This document shows, piece by piece, positions 16,842-24,950 of a DNA stretch of 64,000 nucleotides. Every line of letters begins with the position of its first letter. Positions within the stretch are counted from its first letter, which is position 1. The translations under genes were made by a program, and so were the position numbers. Origin of the DNA: Gemmatimonadaceae bacterium (lineage in GTDB: Bacteria; Gemmatimonadota; Gemmatimonadetes; Gemmatimonadales; Gemmatimonadaceae). The DNA lies in assembly GCA_036504815.1 (NCBI GenBank), contig DASXUN010000004.1:237326-301325 (forward strand), given 5' to 3'. Below the pieces are notes generated by a model. It was not told the DNA's origin, searched no databases, and was given only the letters and a program-made list of their open reading frames with translations.

Positions 16842-18827
16842 GTGACCACGACGCCGCTGATCCTCGCCTCGACTGGCCGCAGCTACGCGGCCTTCCCCAC
16901 CCTGGGCACCGATCCGGGGTTCGCCGTGCGCCGTGTGACGTCGCTGCCCGCCGGCGGCGACCTGCCCGCCGAGCAGCCCGTGGTGGTGCTGCTCGACGCG
17001 GCGCTCGCGGCCGATCGCGCGGCCGTCGCCGCGCTCGACGCTCAAGCGGCCCTAATCGGCATCGGCGCGGCGGGCGCACTGGAACCCGACGCCTCGCTTC
17101 CCGCCGACGCACTCTGTGCCTTCGTCGCGGAGGATGCCCCGCCGGCGCACGCGCGCACGGCGCTCCAGGGCGCCGTGCGCCACGCCGCGGCGCTCGTGGC
17201 GGCGCGGCGTGAGGCCGCGCAAGCGGCCGCGCGCGCCGGCGAGATCGCGGAACTCACGCGCATTGGCGTGGCGCTGTCCACGGAACGCGACCTGCCGACG
17301 CTGCTGACGCTGATCCTCGAGCAGGCGCGGCGGCTGTCGAGCGCGGATGCGGGTTCGTTGTACCTGGTGGAACGGGGAGGCGACGGCGCCGTGCTGCGCT
17401 TCAAGCTCTCGCAGAACTCCACCGTCCCCGACCTGCCGTTCAGCGAGTTCACCATTCCGCTGAACGCGACGTCCATCGCCGGCGCGGCGGCGGTGTCGGG
17501 CGACGCGATCACCTTCGACGACGCCTACGCGCTGGGCCCGGGCGACCGCTTCCAGTTCAACCGGTCATTCGACGAGAAGTTCGGCTATCGCACCAAGTCG
17601 ATGGTGACCATCCCCATGCGCACGCATCGCGACGAGATCGTGGGCGTGCTGCAGCTGATCAACCGCAAGCGGCACGCCGCGGCGCGGCTGGCGGCGGCTG
17701 CCGACGTGGAACGCGAGGTGCTCCCGTTCGACGCCAACGCGGTGGCGCTGGTGAGCGCGCTCGCGTCGCAGGCCGCCGTGGCCATCGAGAACGGGCGGCT
17801 GTACGAGGATATCGAGCGGCTCTTCGAGGGGTTCGTGATGGCGTCGGTGACGGCGATCGAGAGCCGCGATCCCACCACGTCGGGCCATTCGTCCCGCGTC
17901 GCCGTCTACACCACCGGACTCGCCGGCGCCGTGGACCGCGTGGACAGCGGCCCGTACGGCCACGTGCGCTTCTCGCGCGAGGAGATGCGCGAGCTGCGCT
18001 ACGCCTCGCTGCTGCACGACTTCGGCAAGGTCGGGGTGCGCGAGCAGGTGCTGGTGAAGCAGAAGAAGCTCTACCCGTCGGACCTCGCGATCATCCGGCA
18101 CCGGTTCCAGTTCCTGCTGCAGCGCGCCGACCTGCAATACGAGCGCGAGCGGGCGCAGTACCTGTGGGAGCACGGGCGCACGAACTACGACGACGCGCTG
18201 CTGAAGCTGGAGCGCTCGCGCGGCGAGGCGCGCGACGAGCTGCAGCGCTACCTCGACGCCATCGTGCGGGCGAACGAGCCGACGATCCTCCCCGAGGGGA
18301 CGTTCGAGGAGCTGAGCGAGATCAACGAACGGCTGTTCGTGGACTTCGACGGCACCGAGAAGCCGCTGCTGAGCGACGACGAGCTGCGCTACCTGATGAT
18401 CAACCGCGGCAACCTCGACGAGCGCGAGCGCCGCGAGATCGAGAGCCACGTGACGCACACGTACCGCTTCCTCGACCAGATCCCGTGGACGCGCGAACTG
18501 AAGGGGATCCCGCTCATCGCGTGGGGGCACCACGAGAAGCTGGACGGCACCGGCTATCCGCGCGGCGTCGCGGCCGCCGACATCCCGGTGCAGACGCGGA
18601 TGATGACCATCAGCGACATCTACGACGCGCTCACCGCCACCGACCGTCCGTACAAGCGCGCCGTGCCGAACGAGCGCGCGCTGGACATCCTGCACGACGA
18701 GGCCCGGCACGGGCACGTGGACGCGGCCCTGCTCGCCGCGTTCATCGAGGCCAAGGTGTTCGATGCGGTGCAGCCGGCGGAGGGGAGACGCTCGGGGGCG
18801 GGGAGACGGTTGACACCGACCGGGTAA
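16842..18827 (+). CDS. GAF and HD-GYP domain phosphodiesterase
   Basis: This encodes 661 residues. Residues 1 to about 125 look like a degenerate receiver-type domain without a clear phosphorylatable Asp, ending in an Ala-rich coiled coil. A GAF domain spans about 145-310 (TLILEQARRLSSADAGSLYL, then SMVTIPMRTHRDEIVGVLQL). HD-GYP follows with SGHSSRVA, LLHDFGKVGV (HD), HHEKLDGTGYPRG (GYP) and SDIYDALTATDRPYKRA, so the catalytic residues are intact. It contains an extra helical insertion at about 415-530. HD-GYP enzymes degrade cyclic di-GMP in the cytoplasm. The start GTG 16842 is the first after the hairpin. Element A2 starts 6 bp after the stop. Confidence 0.92.
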   Translation: MTTTPLILASTGRSYAAFPTLGTDPGFAVRRVTSLPAGGDLPAEQPVVVLLDAALAADRAAVAALDAQAALIGIGAAGALEPDASLPADALCAFVAEDAPPAHARTALQGAVRHAAALVAARREAAQAAARAGEIAELTRIGVALSTERDLPTLLTLILEQARRLSSADAGSLYLVERGGDGAVLRFKLSQNSTVPDLPFSEFTIPLNATSIAGAAAVSGDAITFDDAYALGPGDRFQFNRSFDEKFGYRTKSMVTIPMRTHRDEIVGVLQLINRKRHAAARLAAAADVEREVLPFDANAVALVSALASQAAVAIENGRLYEDIERLFEGFVMASVTAIESRDPTTSGHSSRVAVYTTGLAGAVDRVDSGPYGHVRFSREEMRELRYASLLHDFGKVGVREQVLVKQKKLYPSDLAIIRHRFQFLLQRADLQYERERAQYLWEHGRTNYDDALLKLERSRGEARDELQRYLDAIVRANEPTILPEGTFEELSEINERLFVDFDGTEKPLLSDDELRYLMINRGNLDERERREIESHVTHTYRFLDQIPWTRELKGIPLIAWGHHEKLDGTGYPRGVAAADIPVQTRMMTISDIYDALTATDRPYKRAVPNERALDILHDEARHGHVDAALLAAFIEAKVFDAVQPAEGRRSGAGRRLTPTG

Positions 18828-18833
18828 CCCGCG

Positions 18834-18976
18834 GCGGAACGAGGAGGGGGTAGAGGCTCAGCGAGGGGCAAGGAGATGTGGAACGAGAAGGGAGTTCGCC
18901 GGGCGCGCCGGGGAACTCCCTCCTCGTTCCGCCTCCCGTCCCCCCTCGCTGAGCCTCTACCCCCTCCTCGTTCCGC
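18834..18976. repeat. Family A palindromic element, copy A2 (best preserved)
   Basis: This is a 143 bp palindrome. The left arm GCGGAACGAGGAGGGGGTAG then AGGCTCAGCGAGGGG pairs with CCCCTCGCTGAGCCT then CTACCCCCTCCTCGTTCCGC. The inner arms GGAACGAGAAGGGAGTTC and GAACTCCCTCCTCGTTCC close on a GC loop. Only a few positions mismatch, so the arms pair for almost their whole length. It lies between two + strand genes. Confidence 0.92.
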
Positions 18977-19036
18977 AAGCGCTTTCCCCCAGCGTTGCGT
19001 ATGCTAACCGGACCCACTCCCACCCAGAGGGCACGC

Positions 19037-21940
19037 ATGTCCCGCCTTTCTCGTCTCCTCCTCGCCCCCGCCCTGCTGCTCGCAACGCAGCTGGCTGGCG
19101 CGCAGCAGCCGGTCGACCAGGAGTACACCAAGAAGATCAAGGAGCACCTGCAGGATGCCCGCATCTCCACGGAGTTCGTGGATCACCTGCCGGCCTCGAG
19201 CAAGGTGCCGACGCCGCTCACGTTCCTCGGCCGCATCGTCGGGACGCCCGGCGAGCTGACGTATGCCAGGGACATCTACCGCTATCTCGAGGCGGTGGCC
19301 AAGGCGTCGAACGGGCGCGCGAGGTTCTGGACGATCGGCAAGACGGAGGAAGGGCGCGACATGGTGCTCTTCGCCGTGGCCGACGCGGGGACGATCGCCA
19401 ATCTCGACCAGTACAAGGGGATGCTGAAGCAGCTCACCGACCCGCGGAAGACGGGCGAGGCGGAGGCCCAGCGGCTGATCAAGAGCGCCAAGCCCATCTA
19501 CTGGATCACGTCGGGGCTGCACTCGCCCGAGAACGGCGGCCCGGAGATGCTGATGGAACTCGCGTACCGCCTGGTTGTCGACGAGGGCGAGTTCTACCAG
19601 GACATCCGCAAGAACGTCATCACCTTCATCACGCCGGTGCTCGAGGTGGACGGGCGCGAGAAGCAGGTGGACACGTACTACTTCAACAAGAAGCGCGCGG
19701 CCGGCGAGGCGCGCCTCCCGCTGATGTACTGGGGCAAGTACGTGCAGCACGACAACAACCGCGACGGCATGGGGCAGCTGCTGGCCATCACGAAGAACAC
19801 CACGAAGTTCTTCCTCCAGTGGACGCCCACCATCATGCACGACCTGCACGAGTCGGTGACGTACCTCTACGCCTCCACCGGCAGCGGCCCGTACAACGAG
19901 CAGGTCGACGCCATCACGGTGAATGAGTGGTGGGACCTCGCCATCAACGAGGTGCAGGAGATGGCCAAGCGCAACGTGCCGGGCGTGTGGACCTACGGGT
20001 TCTACGACGGCTGGACGCCGAACTACCTCTTCTACGTGGCTCACGCGCACAACGCGACCGGCCGCTTCTACGAAGTGCAGAGCTACGGCCCGGACAACTA
20101 CGTGGTGCGCCCGCCGGCGACGACGACCAGCCGCGAGTGGTTCCGCCCGAACCCGCCGCTCCCGGTCATCAACTGGGGGCCGCGCAACAACACCAACATC
20201 CAGGAATCGGCGATGCTGCTGTCGCTCTCGCACGTGGCCAAGAACCGCGCGCACTTCCTGGAGAACTACTGGCTCAAGAACAAGCGCTCGGTGGACAAGG
20301 GCACGAACGGCCCGACCTTCGCCTGGGTGATTCCCGCCGGACAGCACAAGAAGGCCGACGCGGCTGATGCGGTGAATGACCTGATGACGCAGGGGCTCGA
20401 GTTCCACCGCGCCACGTCAGCCTTCAAGGCGGGGAGCGTGGACGTCAAGCCGGGCGACTACATCATCCGCGCGGACCAGCCGTACCGCACGCTCGCCGAC
20501 ATGTACTTCTCGCTGCAGGCCTTCTCGGCCGCCAACCCGTCGCCGTACGACGACACGGGGTGGACGTTCCAGCTGATGCGCGACCTCGTCATCACGCCGG
20601 TGGCCGACAAGGCGATCCTCGGCGCGCCGATGACGCCGGTCAGCGGCAAGGTGGTCGCGGCGGGCGGCGTCGAGGGGACCGGGAGCACGCTGATCGTCGC
20701 CGCGACGAGCGACAACAACCTGGTTTCCTTCCGCTTCAAGAACGCCGACGTGAAGATGGCGGCCGCCGAGGAGGACTTCGAGGCGGGCGGGCAGAAGTTC
20801 ATGGCCGGGTCGTTCATCATCGCCAACGCCGACCGCGCCAGGCTCGAGCCGCAGCTGAAGACGCTGGGGCTGAGCGCCGTGGCCGTCGCGACGGCGCCGA
20901 CGGTGAAGTCACACGACCTCGACTTGCCGCGCATCGGCTACGTGCACAGCTGGACGCGCACGCAGGACGAGGGGTGGGTGCGCGCCGCGCTCGACACGTA
21001 CGGCGTGCCGTACACCTACTTTGCCGACCAGAAGCTGCGCGCCGAGTCCAACCTGCGCGCCAAGTATGACGTGATCGTCTTCCCGCACGTGGGCGGCACG
21101 CCGCAGTCGATGGTCGCCGGCATCGCGAACACCGGCACGCAGCCCCTCCCCTACAAGAAGTCCAAGGACACGCCGAACCTGGGCACGCCCGACGAGAGCG
21201 ACGACATCCGCGGCGGGATGGGGCTCGATGGGCTGATGAACCTGTACAAGTTCGTGCAGGAGGGCGGCACGCTCATCACCGAGGGCGCCACCTCGACGAT
21301 CTTCCCCGAGTACAACCTGACGCCGGGCGTGACGGTGGAGACGCCGAGCGACCTGTTCGTGCGCGGCTCGATCATGCGCGGCATTATCGCCGACAAGAAG
21401 AGCCCCATCACCTACGGGTATGCGGGTACCCAGATCCCGGTCTACTTCAGCACCGCGCCGGTGCTGAACGCGGCCCCGGGAGGCGCGGGCGGCTTCGGCG
21501 GCTTTGGCCGTGGCTCGTCGCAGAGCCAGAACGTGACGCCGATGGCCACGCCCAACCAGCCGAAGCTGTCGCCGTGGGAGCAGTCGGCGGCGGCGGCGGC
21601 GCCAGCCGCGAGTGAAGGGGCAGGACGCGGCGGGCGCGGTGCGGGCGCGGGCGCTGGTACCGGCGCTGGCGGATTTGGCGGCTTTGCCGCGAGCGTGGGC
21701 GAGCGGCCGCGCGTGATCCTGTCGTTCCCGACGAATGCCGACGACATGCTGCTGTCGGGCTCGCTGGTGAACGGTCAGTCGCTCAGCGGACGCGCGCAGC
21801 TCGTGGACTCGCCCATCGGCAAGGGGCACGTGGTGATGTTTGCCATCCGGCCGTTCTGGCGCTGGCAGACGCAGGGGACGTACTCGCTCGGGTTCAACAC
21901 GATCCTGAACTGGAACGACCTCGACGCGGGCAAACGCTAG
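19037..21940 (+). CDS. M14 family zinc carboxypeptidase, exported
   Basis: This encodes 967 residues. The signal peptide MSRLSRLLLAPALLLATQLA ends GAQQ. The zinc carboxypeptidase domain covers about residues 45-400, with GLHSPENGGPEM (HxxE zinc ligands), DNNRDGMGQ and MHDLHESVTYLY. The C-terminal half resembles a glutamine-amidotransferase-like or ThuA-type fold seen in many Gemmatimonadota M14 proteins, followed by a Gly/Ala-rich low-complexity stretch (about 830-900) and a beta end. It probably digests peptides in the periplasm. ATG 19037 is preferred over TTG 18995 and ATG 19001 because it starts the signal peptide. Confidence 0.9.
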   Translation: MSRLSRLLLAPALLLATQLAGAQQPVDQEYTKKIKEHLQDARISTEFVDHLPASSKVPTPLTFLGRIVGTPGELTYARDIYRYLEAVAKASNGRARFWTIGKTEEGRDMVLFAVADAGTIANLDQYKGMLKQLTDPRKTGEAEAQRLIKSAKPIYWITSGLHSPENGGPEMLMELAYRLVVDEGEFYQDIRKNVITFITPVLEVDGREKQVDTYYFNKKRAAGEARLPLMYWGKYVQHDNNRDGMGQLLAITKNTTKFFLQWTPTIMHDLHESVTYLYASTGSGPYNEQVDAITVNEWWDLAINEVQEMAKRNVPGVWTYGFYDGWTPNYLFYVAHAHNATGRFYEVQSYGPDNYVVRPPATTTSREWFRPNPPLPVINWGPRNNTNIQESAMLLSLSHVAKNRAHFLENYWLKNKRSVDKGTNGPTFAWVIPAGQHKKADAADAVNDLMTQGLEFHRATSAFKAGSVDVKPGDYIIRADQPYRTLADMYFSLQAFSAANPSPYDDTGWTFQLMRDLVITPVADKAILGAPMTPVSGKVVAAGGVEGTGSTLIVAATSDNNLVSFRFKNADVKMAAAEEDFEAGGQKFMAGSFIIANADRARLEPQLKTLGLSAVAVATAPTVKSHDLDLPRIGYVHSWTRTQDEGWVRAALDTYGVPYTYFADQKLRAESNLRAKYDVIVFPHVGGTPQSMVAGIANTGTQPLPYKKSKDTPNLGTPDESDDIRGGMGLDGLMNLYKFVQEGGTLITEGATSTIFPEYNLTPGVTVETPSDLFVRGSIMRGIIADKKSPITYGYAGTQIPVYFSTAPVLNAAPGGAGGFGGFGRGSSQSQNVTPMATPNQPKLSPWEQSAAAAAPAASEGAGRGGRGAGAGAGTGAGGFGGFAASVGERPRVILSFPTNADDMLLSGSLVNGQSLSGRAQLVDSPIGKGHVVMFAIRPFWRWQTQGTYSLGFNTILNWNDLDAGKR

Positions 21941-21967
21941 CTTCGGTGCGACGCCGGATGGCTTCGG

Positions 21968-22022
21968 CATCACGGAGACACTGAGGACACGGAGTTCTCC
22001 GTGATTTCCGGGCTCCGTGATG
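21968..22022. terminator. CACGGAG-type hairpin after the M14 gene
   Basis: CATCACGGAG (21968-21977) pairs with CTCCGTGATG (22013-22022), and a second nested pair ACACGGAG and CTCCGTG closes on two bases. It lies 28 bp after the stop. It may end the M14 transcript, although there is no T-run. The CACGGAG unit recurs at the right end of the window. Confidence 0.5.
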
Positions 22023-22051
22023 ACGACGGCTTCGACGGCGGGTCAACAAGA

Positions 22052-22091
22052 CGTGAGGGGCCGGCCACCGAATGGTGACCGGCCCCTCACG
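22052..22091 (-). terminator. Rho-independent-like terminator of the Ig-like lipoprotein gene
   Basis: The 18 bp arms begin CGTGAGGGGCCGG and close with CCGGCCCCTCACG around a GAAT loop, with one G-U pair on the minus strand. On the minus strand the stem is followed by CGTCTTGTTG. It lies 22 bp after the stop of the 22114-24642 gene. Confidence 0.75.
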
Positions 22092-22113
22092 GCATCACGT
22101 GGGGGACGCCTGG

Positions 22114-24642
22114 CTAGTTGCCAAGCACGTTGATGCCAACACTCTTGCGGTAGAACGTGCCCGACGGATACGGTAGCAGGCTGCTCACTTCGGTCGCCTT
22201 GCACCCCGGCGGCGGATTGCAGTTCTTCCCCGGCGAGCACGGCCCGGTGTTGAAGCTGAGCTTCGCCCCATCCGGATTGGTGATTGCCTCGAGGCGCATC
22301 ATGACGGCCTTGGCTGACGAGCCGTTCGCGCCGACAATGGGAGTCGGGAGCGTAAACGTCACCATCTTCTGCTCGCTGTTGCTGCCGCGGAGGAAGACGT
22401 TGGCGGTCGCGAACACCGGCACCGAGGCGGCCGGATCGAACGTGGCGCGCTGGATGCTGAGGCGCAGCTGATACGGTGACGGGGCGTTGGCCTTACCCGC
22501 CGACGAGATGTAGAGCTGCACCTGCTTCATCGTGCTGCCGGCCCCCGGATCGGGAACCCAGAATGCATACGGGCTGGTCAAGTCGGTGAACGGATCACCC
22601 GACCCGCCCGGCGCGCAGGCGTTCAGGGAGACGAGGGTCGGCGTCGTGCCGGTTGCGGTGAAGAGCACCGCGGTGTCGCCCGCCACACCACGCGCGAGCG
22701 TTGCCCGCAGCTCATTAGCGCCGGCGCCGATGGTCCAGGACGTGGCGGCCTGACCGTTGGCGCCGGTCGTCGACGCCGTCGGCGAGACGCTGCCCGTGCT
22801 GCTTCCGCCGGGCGTCCAGTTGATGGTCGCCCCCGGCACCACGTTCCCGTACACGTCATTCACGCCGACGGTGGGGTTGGCGGGGAGCGTGGTGCCCGCC
22901 AGCGCCGTCTGCCCGTTGCCGGAGACGATCGCCAGACCGAAGCCTGCCGCGGCGCCGACGGTGAATGCGTCACCGGAAGTCGTGACGGCGTTGCCGAAGA
23001 AGTCGGCACTCGCCTGCACGCGATAGTCGGTCCCCGCCGCGGTGATCGAGACGCCGGTGAACGATGCCACGCCATTGACGGCGGTGGCCGTCAGCGACGT
23101 CACGCCACCCGCGAACGTTCCATGATTGAGCGTCAGCGTCACGGCGCCGTTCCAGCCCTGCGCGATGACGCCATTGTGGTCCACCGCCGCCGCGGTGACG
23201 CTGAACGCGCTCCCCGCGGTGATCGTGCCCGTGGGCTGCGCGAGGAAGGTGAACGACGTCGGCGCATTGGCCGTGGCGGTGAAGAGAATCGACGTGGTGT
23301 CGAAGCTCGCGCCGGACGGGATGTCGCCGCCGACACCGGGCGTGGCACGCACGGTGTTGGGGCCCGGGACGACTCCCAAGGTCCAGCATGCCGCCGCGCG
23401 GCCGGTGAGCGACGTGTACGACGTCGTCTGGCCCGCGAGGCAGTTCTGCGCGGCGTCCTGCGCCGACGCGACGCCGCCGCCTGACTCCACGCTCCATTGC
23501 ACCGGCACATTGACCATGCGCGTGCCGAGACGCGTCTTCACCAGCACATTCGGGCGGCAGTTGGCCGGCAGCGGAGTCCCGACCGGGGCCTCCATCGCGC
23601 TGCACGGCGTGGCGGCCACCGCGGATTCCACGGCGCTGCGGAGCTTCGTCCGAATCAGTTCGGTCACCGTGCCACCCACGCCACCCGAGGAGAACGACAG
23701 CGTAGCGTCCACGGTGCCGAAGGGGCTGAGTTCGGTGACGGTGCCGCCCACGCCGCCGGAGCCAAAGGTGTCGAGCGACTTCACCCGGCGCAGGTTGAGA
23801 GTGGACCGCACCTGCTGCACCACCGCGCTGACCGTAGCGATCGCCGGCGGCGGACAGGTGAGGAAACCACCGTCGGCGGGCGGCGTCAGCTCGAAGCCGT
23901 AGCTGGCGTCATGACCAAGCCGAAGGCGGCCGCGCACGGCCGCCGACACGCTCGTCGCTGGGCAGACGGCGACGACGGCGGGCCGCGTGAGCGGGGCGCC
24001 GGTCGCCGAGAACTTCTCGAAGTAGTAGTAGCCCGGATACTGGTCGAGCTTGGTGTCCAGCGGTCCGCTGCCAGGGCTGGTCTGCGTGAACGGAATGGGC
24101 GCCACGGTGATGAGCGTCGGCTCGGACACCGGGAACGAGTCGAGCTTGATGCCGGCCAGGCTGTCGCCGCCGATGAGCGTCTGCGGCAGATCGCTCGGAT
24201 AGATCAGGAAGCTGTTGGCCGGATCCGTGATCGACATCGCGAGTCCGGCGTAGCAGAACACCGCGTTCACGAAACGCACGATGACCGCCGAGCCGCCGGG
24301 CAACGGGCTCTGGCTGTTCTTCTTCAGCGTGAAGCTGACGATGTTGTACGCCTGGCTGATCAACGCCGCGCTGTCACCAATGTCCAGCTGGTGCTGGAGA
24401 TTGCTGATCTTGCCCTTGGCCGAGTTGGCGTCGGGGGAGCCGGCGCCGAACGCGCTGTCGGCGAGCGCGAAGAGATTCGAAAGGGTGGTGCACTCACCCG
24501 CCGTCAGGACGGGAGCGCCACGCCGCTGGCCGATGGGCGACTCAGCGAGCGCGTGGGTGCCGGCGGGATTCGACTCACCGCAGGCGGCGATCAGCGCGGC
24601 CACGCCAAGGAAAGCGACGCTCAGAAGCGACGTTCGACGCAT
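22114..24642 (-). CDS. Large lipoprotein with Ig-like (Big) repeats
   Basis: This encodes 842 residues. The lipoprotein signal MRRTSLLSVAFLGVAALIAAC ends in a lipobox (LIAAC), so Cys21 is lipidated. The mature part is Ser/Thr/Gly-rich. Around 285-330 the motif SGGVGGTVTEL occurs twice. From about 350 two or three invasin/intimin-like Ig domains follow, recognised by LGTRMVNVPVQWSVESGG, TTSYTSLTGRAAACWTLG, NTVRATPGV and the second NGQAATSWTIGAGANELRATL. The last 170 residues form a separate beta domain with several Cys. It probably sits on the outer membrane surface. No enzymatic motif is visible. A promoter is visible at 24771-24799. Confidence 0.85.
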   Translation of the reverse strand: MRRTSLLSVAFLGVAALIAACGESNPAGTHALAESPIGQRRGAPVLTAGECTTLSNLFALADSAFGAGSPDANSAKGKISNLQHQLDIGDSAALISQAYNIVSFTLKKNSQSPLPGGSAVIVRFVNAVFCYAGLAMSITDPANSFLIYPSDLPQTLIGGDSLAGIKLDSFPVSEPTLITVAPIPFTQTSPGSGPLDTKLDQYPGYYYFEKFSATGAPLTRPAVVAVCPATSVSAAVRGRLRLGHDASYGFELTPPADGGFLTCPPPAIATVSAVVQQVRSTLNLRRVKSLDTFGSGGVGGTVTELSPFGTVDATLSFSSGGVGGTVTELIRTKLRSAVESAVAATPCSAMEAPVGTPLPANCRPNVLVKTRLGTRMVNVPVQWSVESGGGVASAQDAAQNCLAGQTTSYTSLTGRAAACWTLGVVPGPNTVRATPGVGGDIPSGASFDTTSILFTATANAPTSFTFLAQPTGTITAGSAFSVTAAAVDHNGVIAQGWNGAVTLTLNHGTFAGGVTSLTATAVNGVASFTGVSITAAGTDYRVQASADFFGNAVTTSGDAFTVGAAAGFGLAIVSGNGQTALAGTTLPANPTVGVNDVYGNVVPGATINWTPGGSSTGSVSPTASTTGANGQAATSWTIGAGANELRATLARGVAGDTAVLFTATGTTPTLVSLNACAPGGSGDPFTDLTSPYAFWVPDPGAGSTMKQVQLYISSAGKANAPSPYQLRLSIQRATFDPAASVPVFATANVFLRGSNSEQKMVTFTLPTPIVGANGSSAKAVMMRLEAITNPDGAKLSFNTGPCSPGKNCNPPPGCKATEVSSLLPYPSGTFYRKSVGINVLGN

Positions 24643-24950
24643 GGTGCCTCAGGGAACCAAGTGGACGAATGCGGCCGTTCGGGGACCCGAAGGCCGACAG
24701 CTTCGTTCGCATTGGGCATGCCCTACGGACGGGGTGTCCCGCGTATAGGGCAAATGCCTAACGAGCGTAGACAATATGTCCTACAGGCGCGTAAGGCAAT
24801 AGCAACCCTATATAAGGTATATCCCTTACCACTTTAGGCGCTTTGAGAGCGGGCCAAGGGTTAGCGCGCTGAGACCGGGCCAAGGGTGGGGCGCACGGAG
24901 AGCAGACCAGGCGTAGGGCACCCTGCTCCGGTTTTGCCTACGGAATCCCC
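24643..24950. other. AT-rich intergenic region with repeated GGGCA/TGCC motifs
   Basis: This 308 bp gap lies between the kinase 3' end and the lipoprotein start. It contains no gene. The middle (about 24750-24840) is much richer in A and T than the surroundings. Short inverted motifs recur: GGGCATGCCC near 24714, TAGGGCAAATGCCTA near 24755, and a TAGGGCA and TGCCTA pair between 24911 and 24945. Two direct copies of CGGGCCAAGGGT lie 27 bp apart at about 24854 and 24881. They could be regulator sites for the lipoprotein gene. Confidence 0.6.
24771..24799 (-). promoter_or_regulatory. Sigma-70-type promoter of the Ig-like lipoprotein
   Basis: On the minus strand -35 TTGCCT (24799-24794) and -10 TATTGT (24776-24771) are 17 bp apart. 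The leader would be about 120 bases. It lies inside the AT-rich island next to short palindromes that could be operators. Confidence 0.5.
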
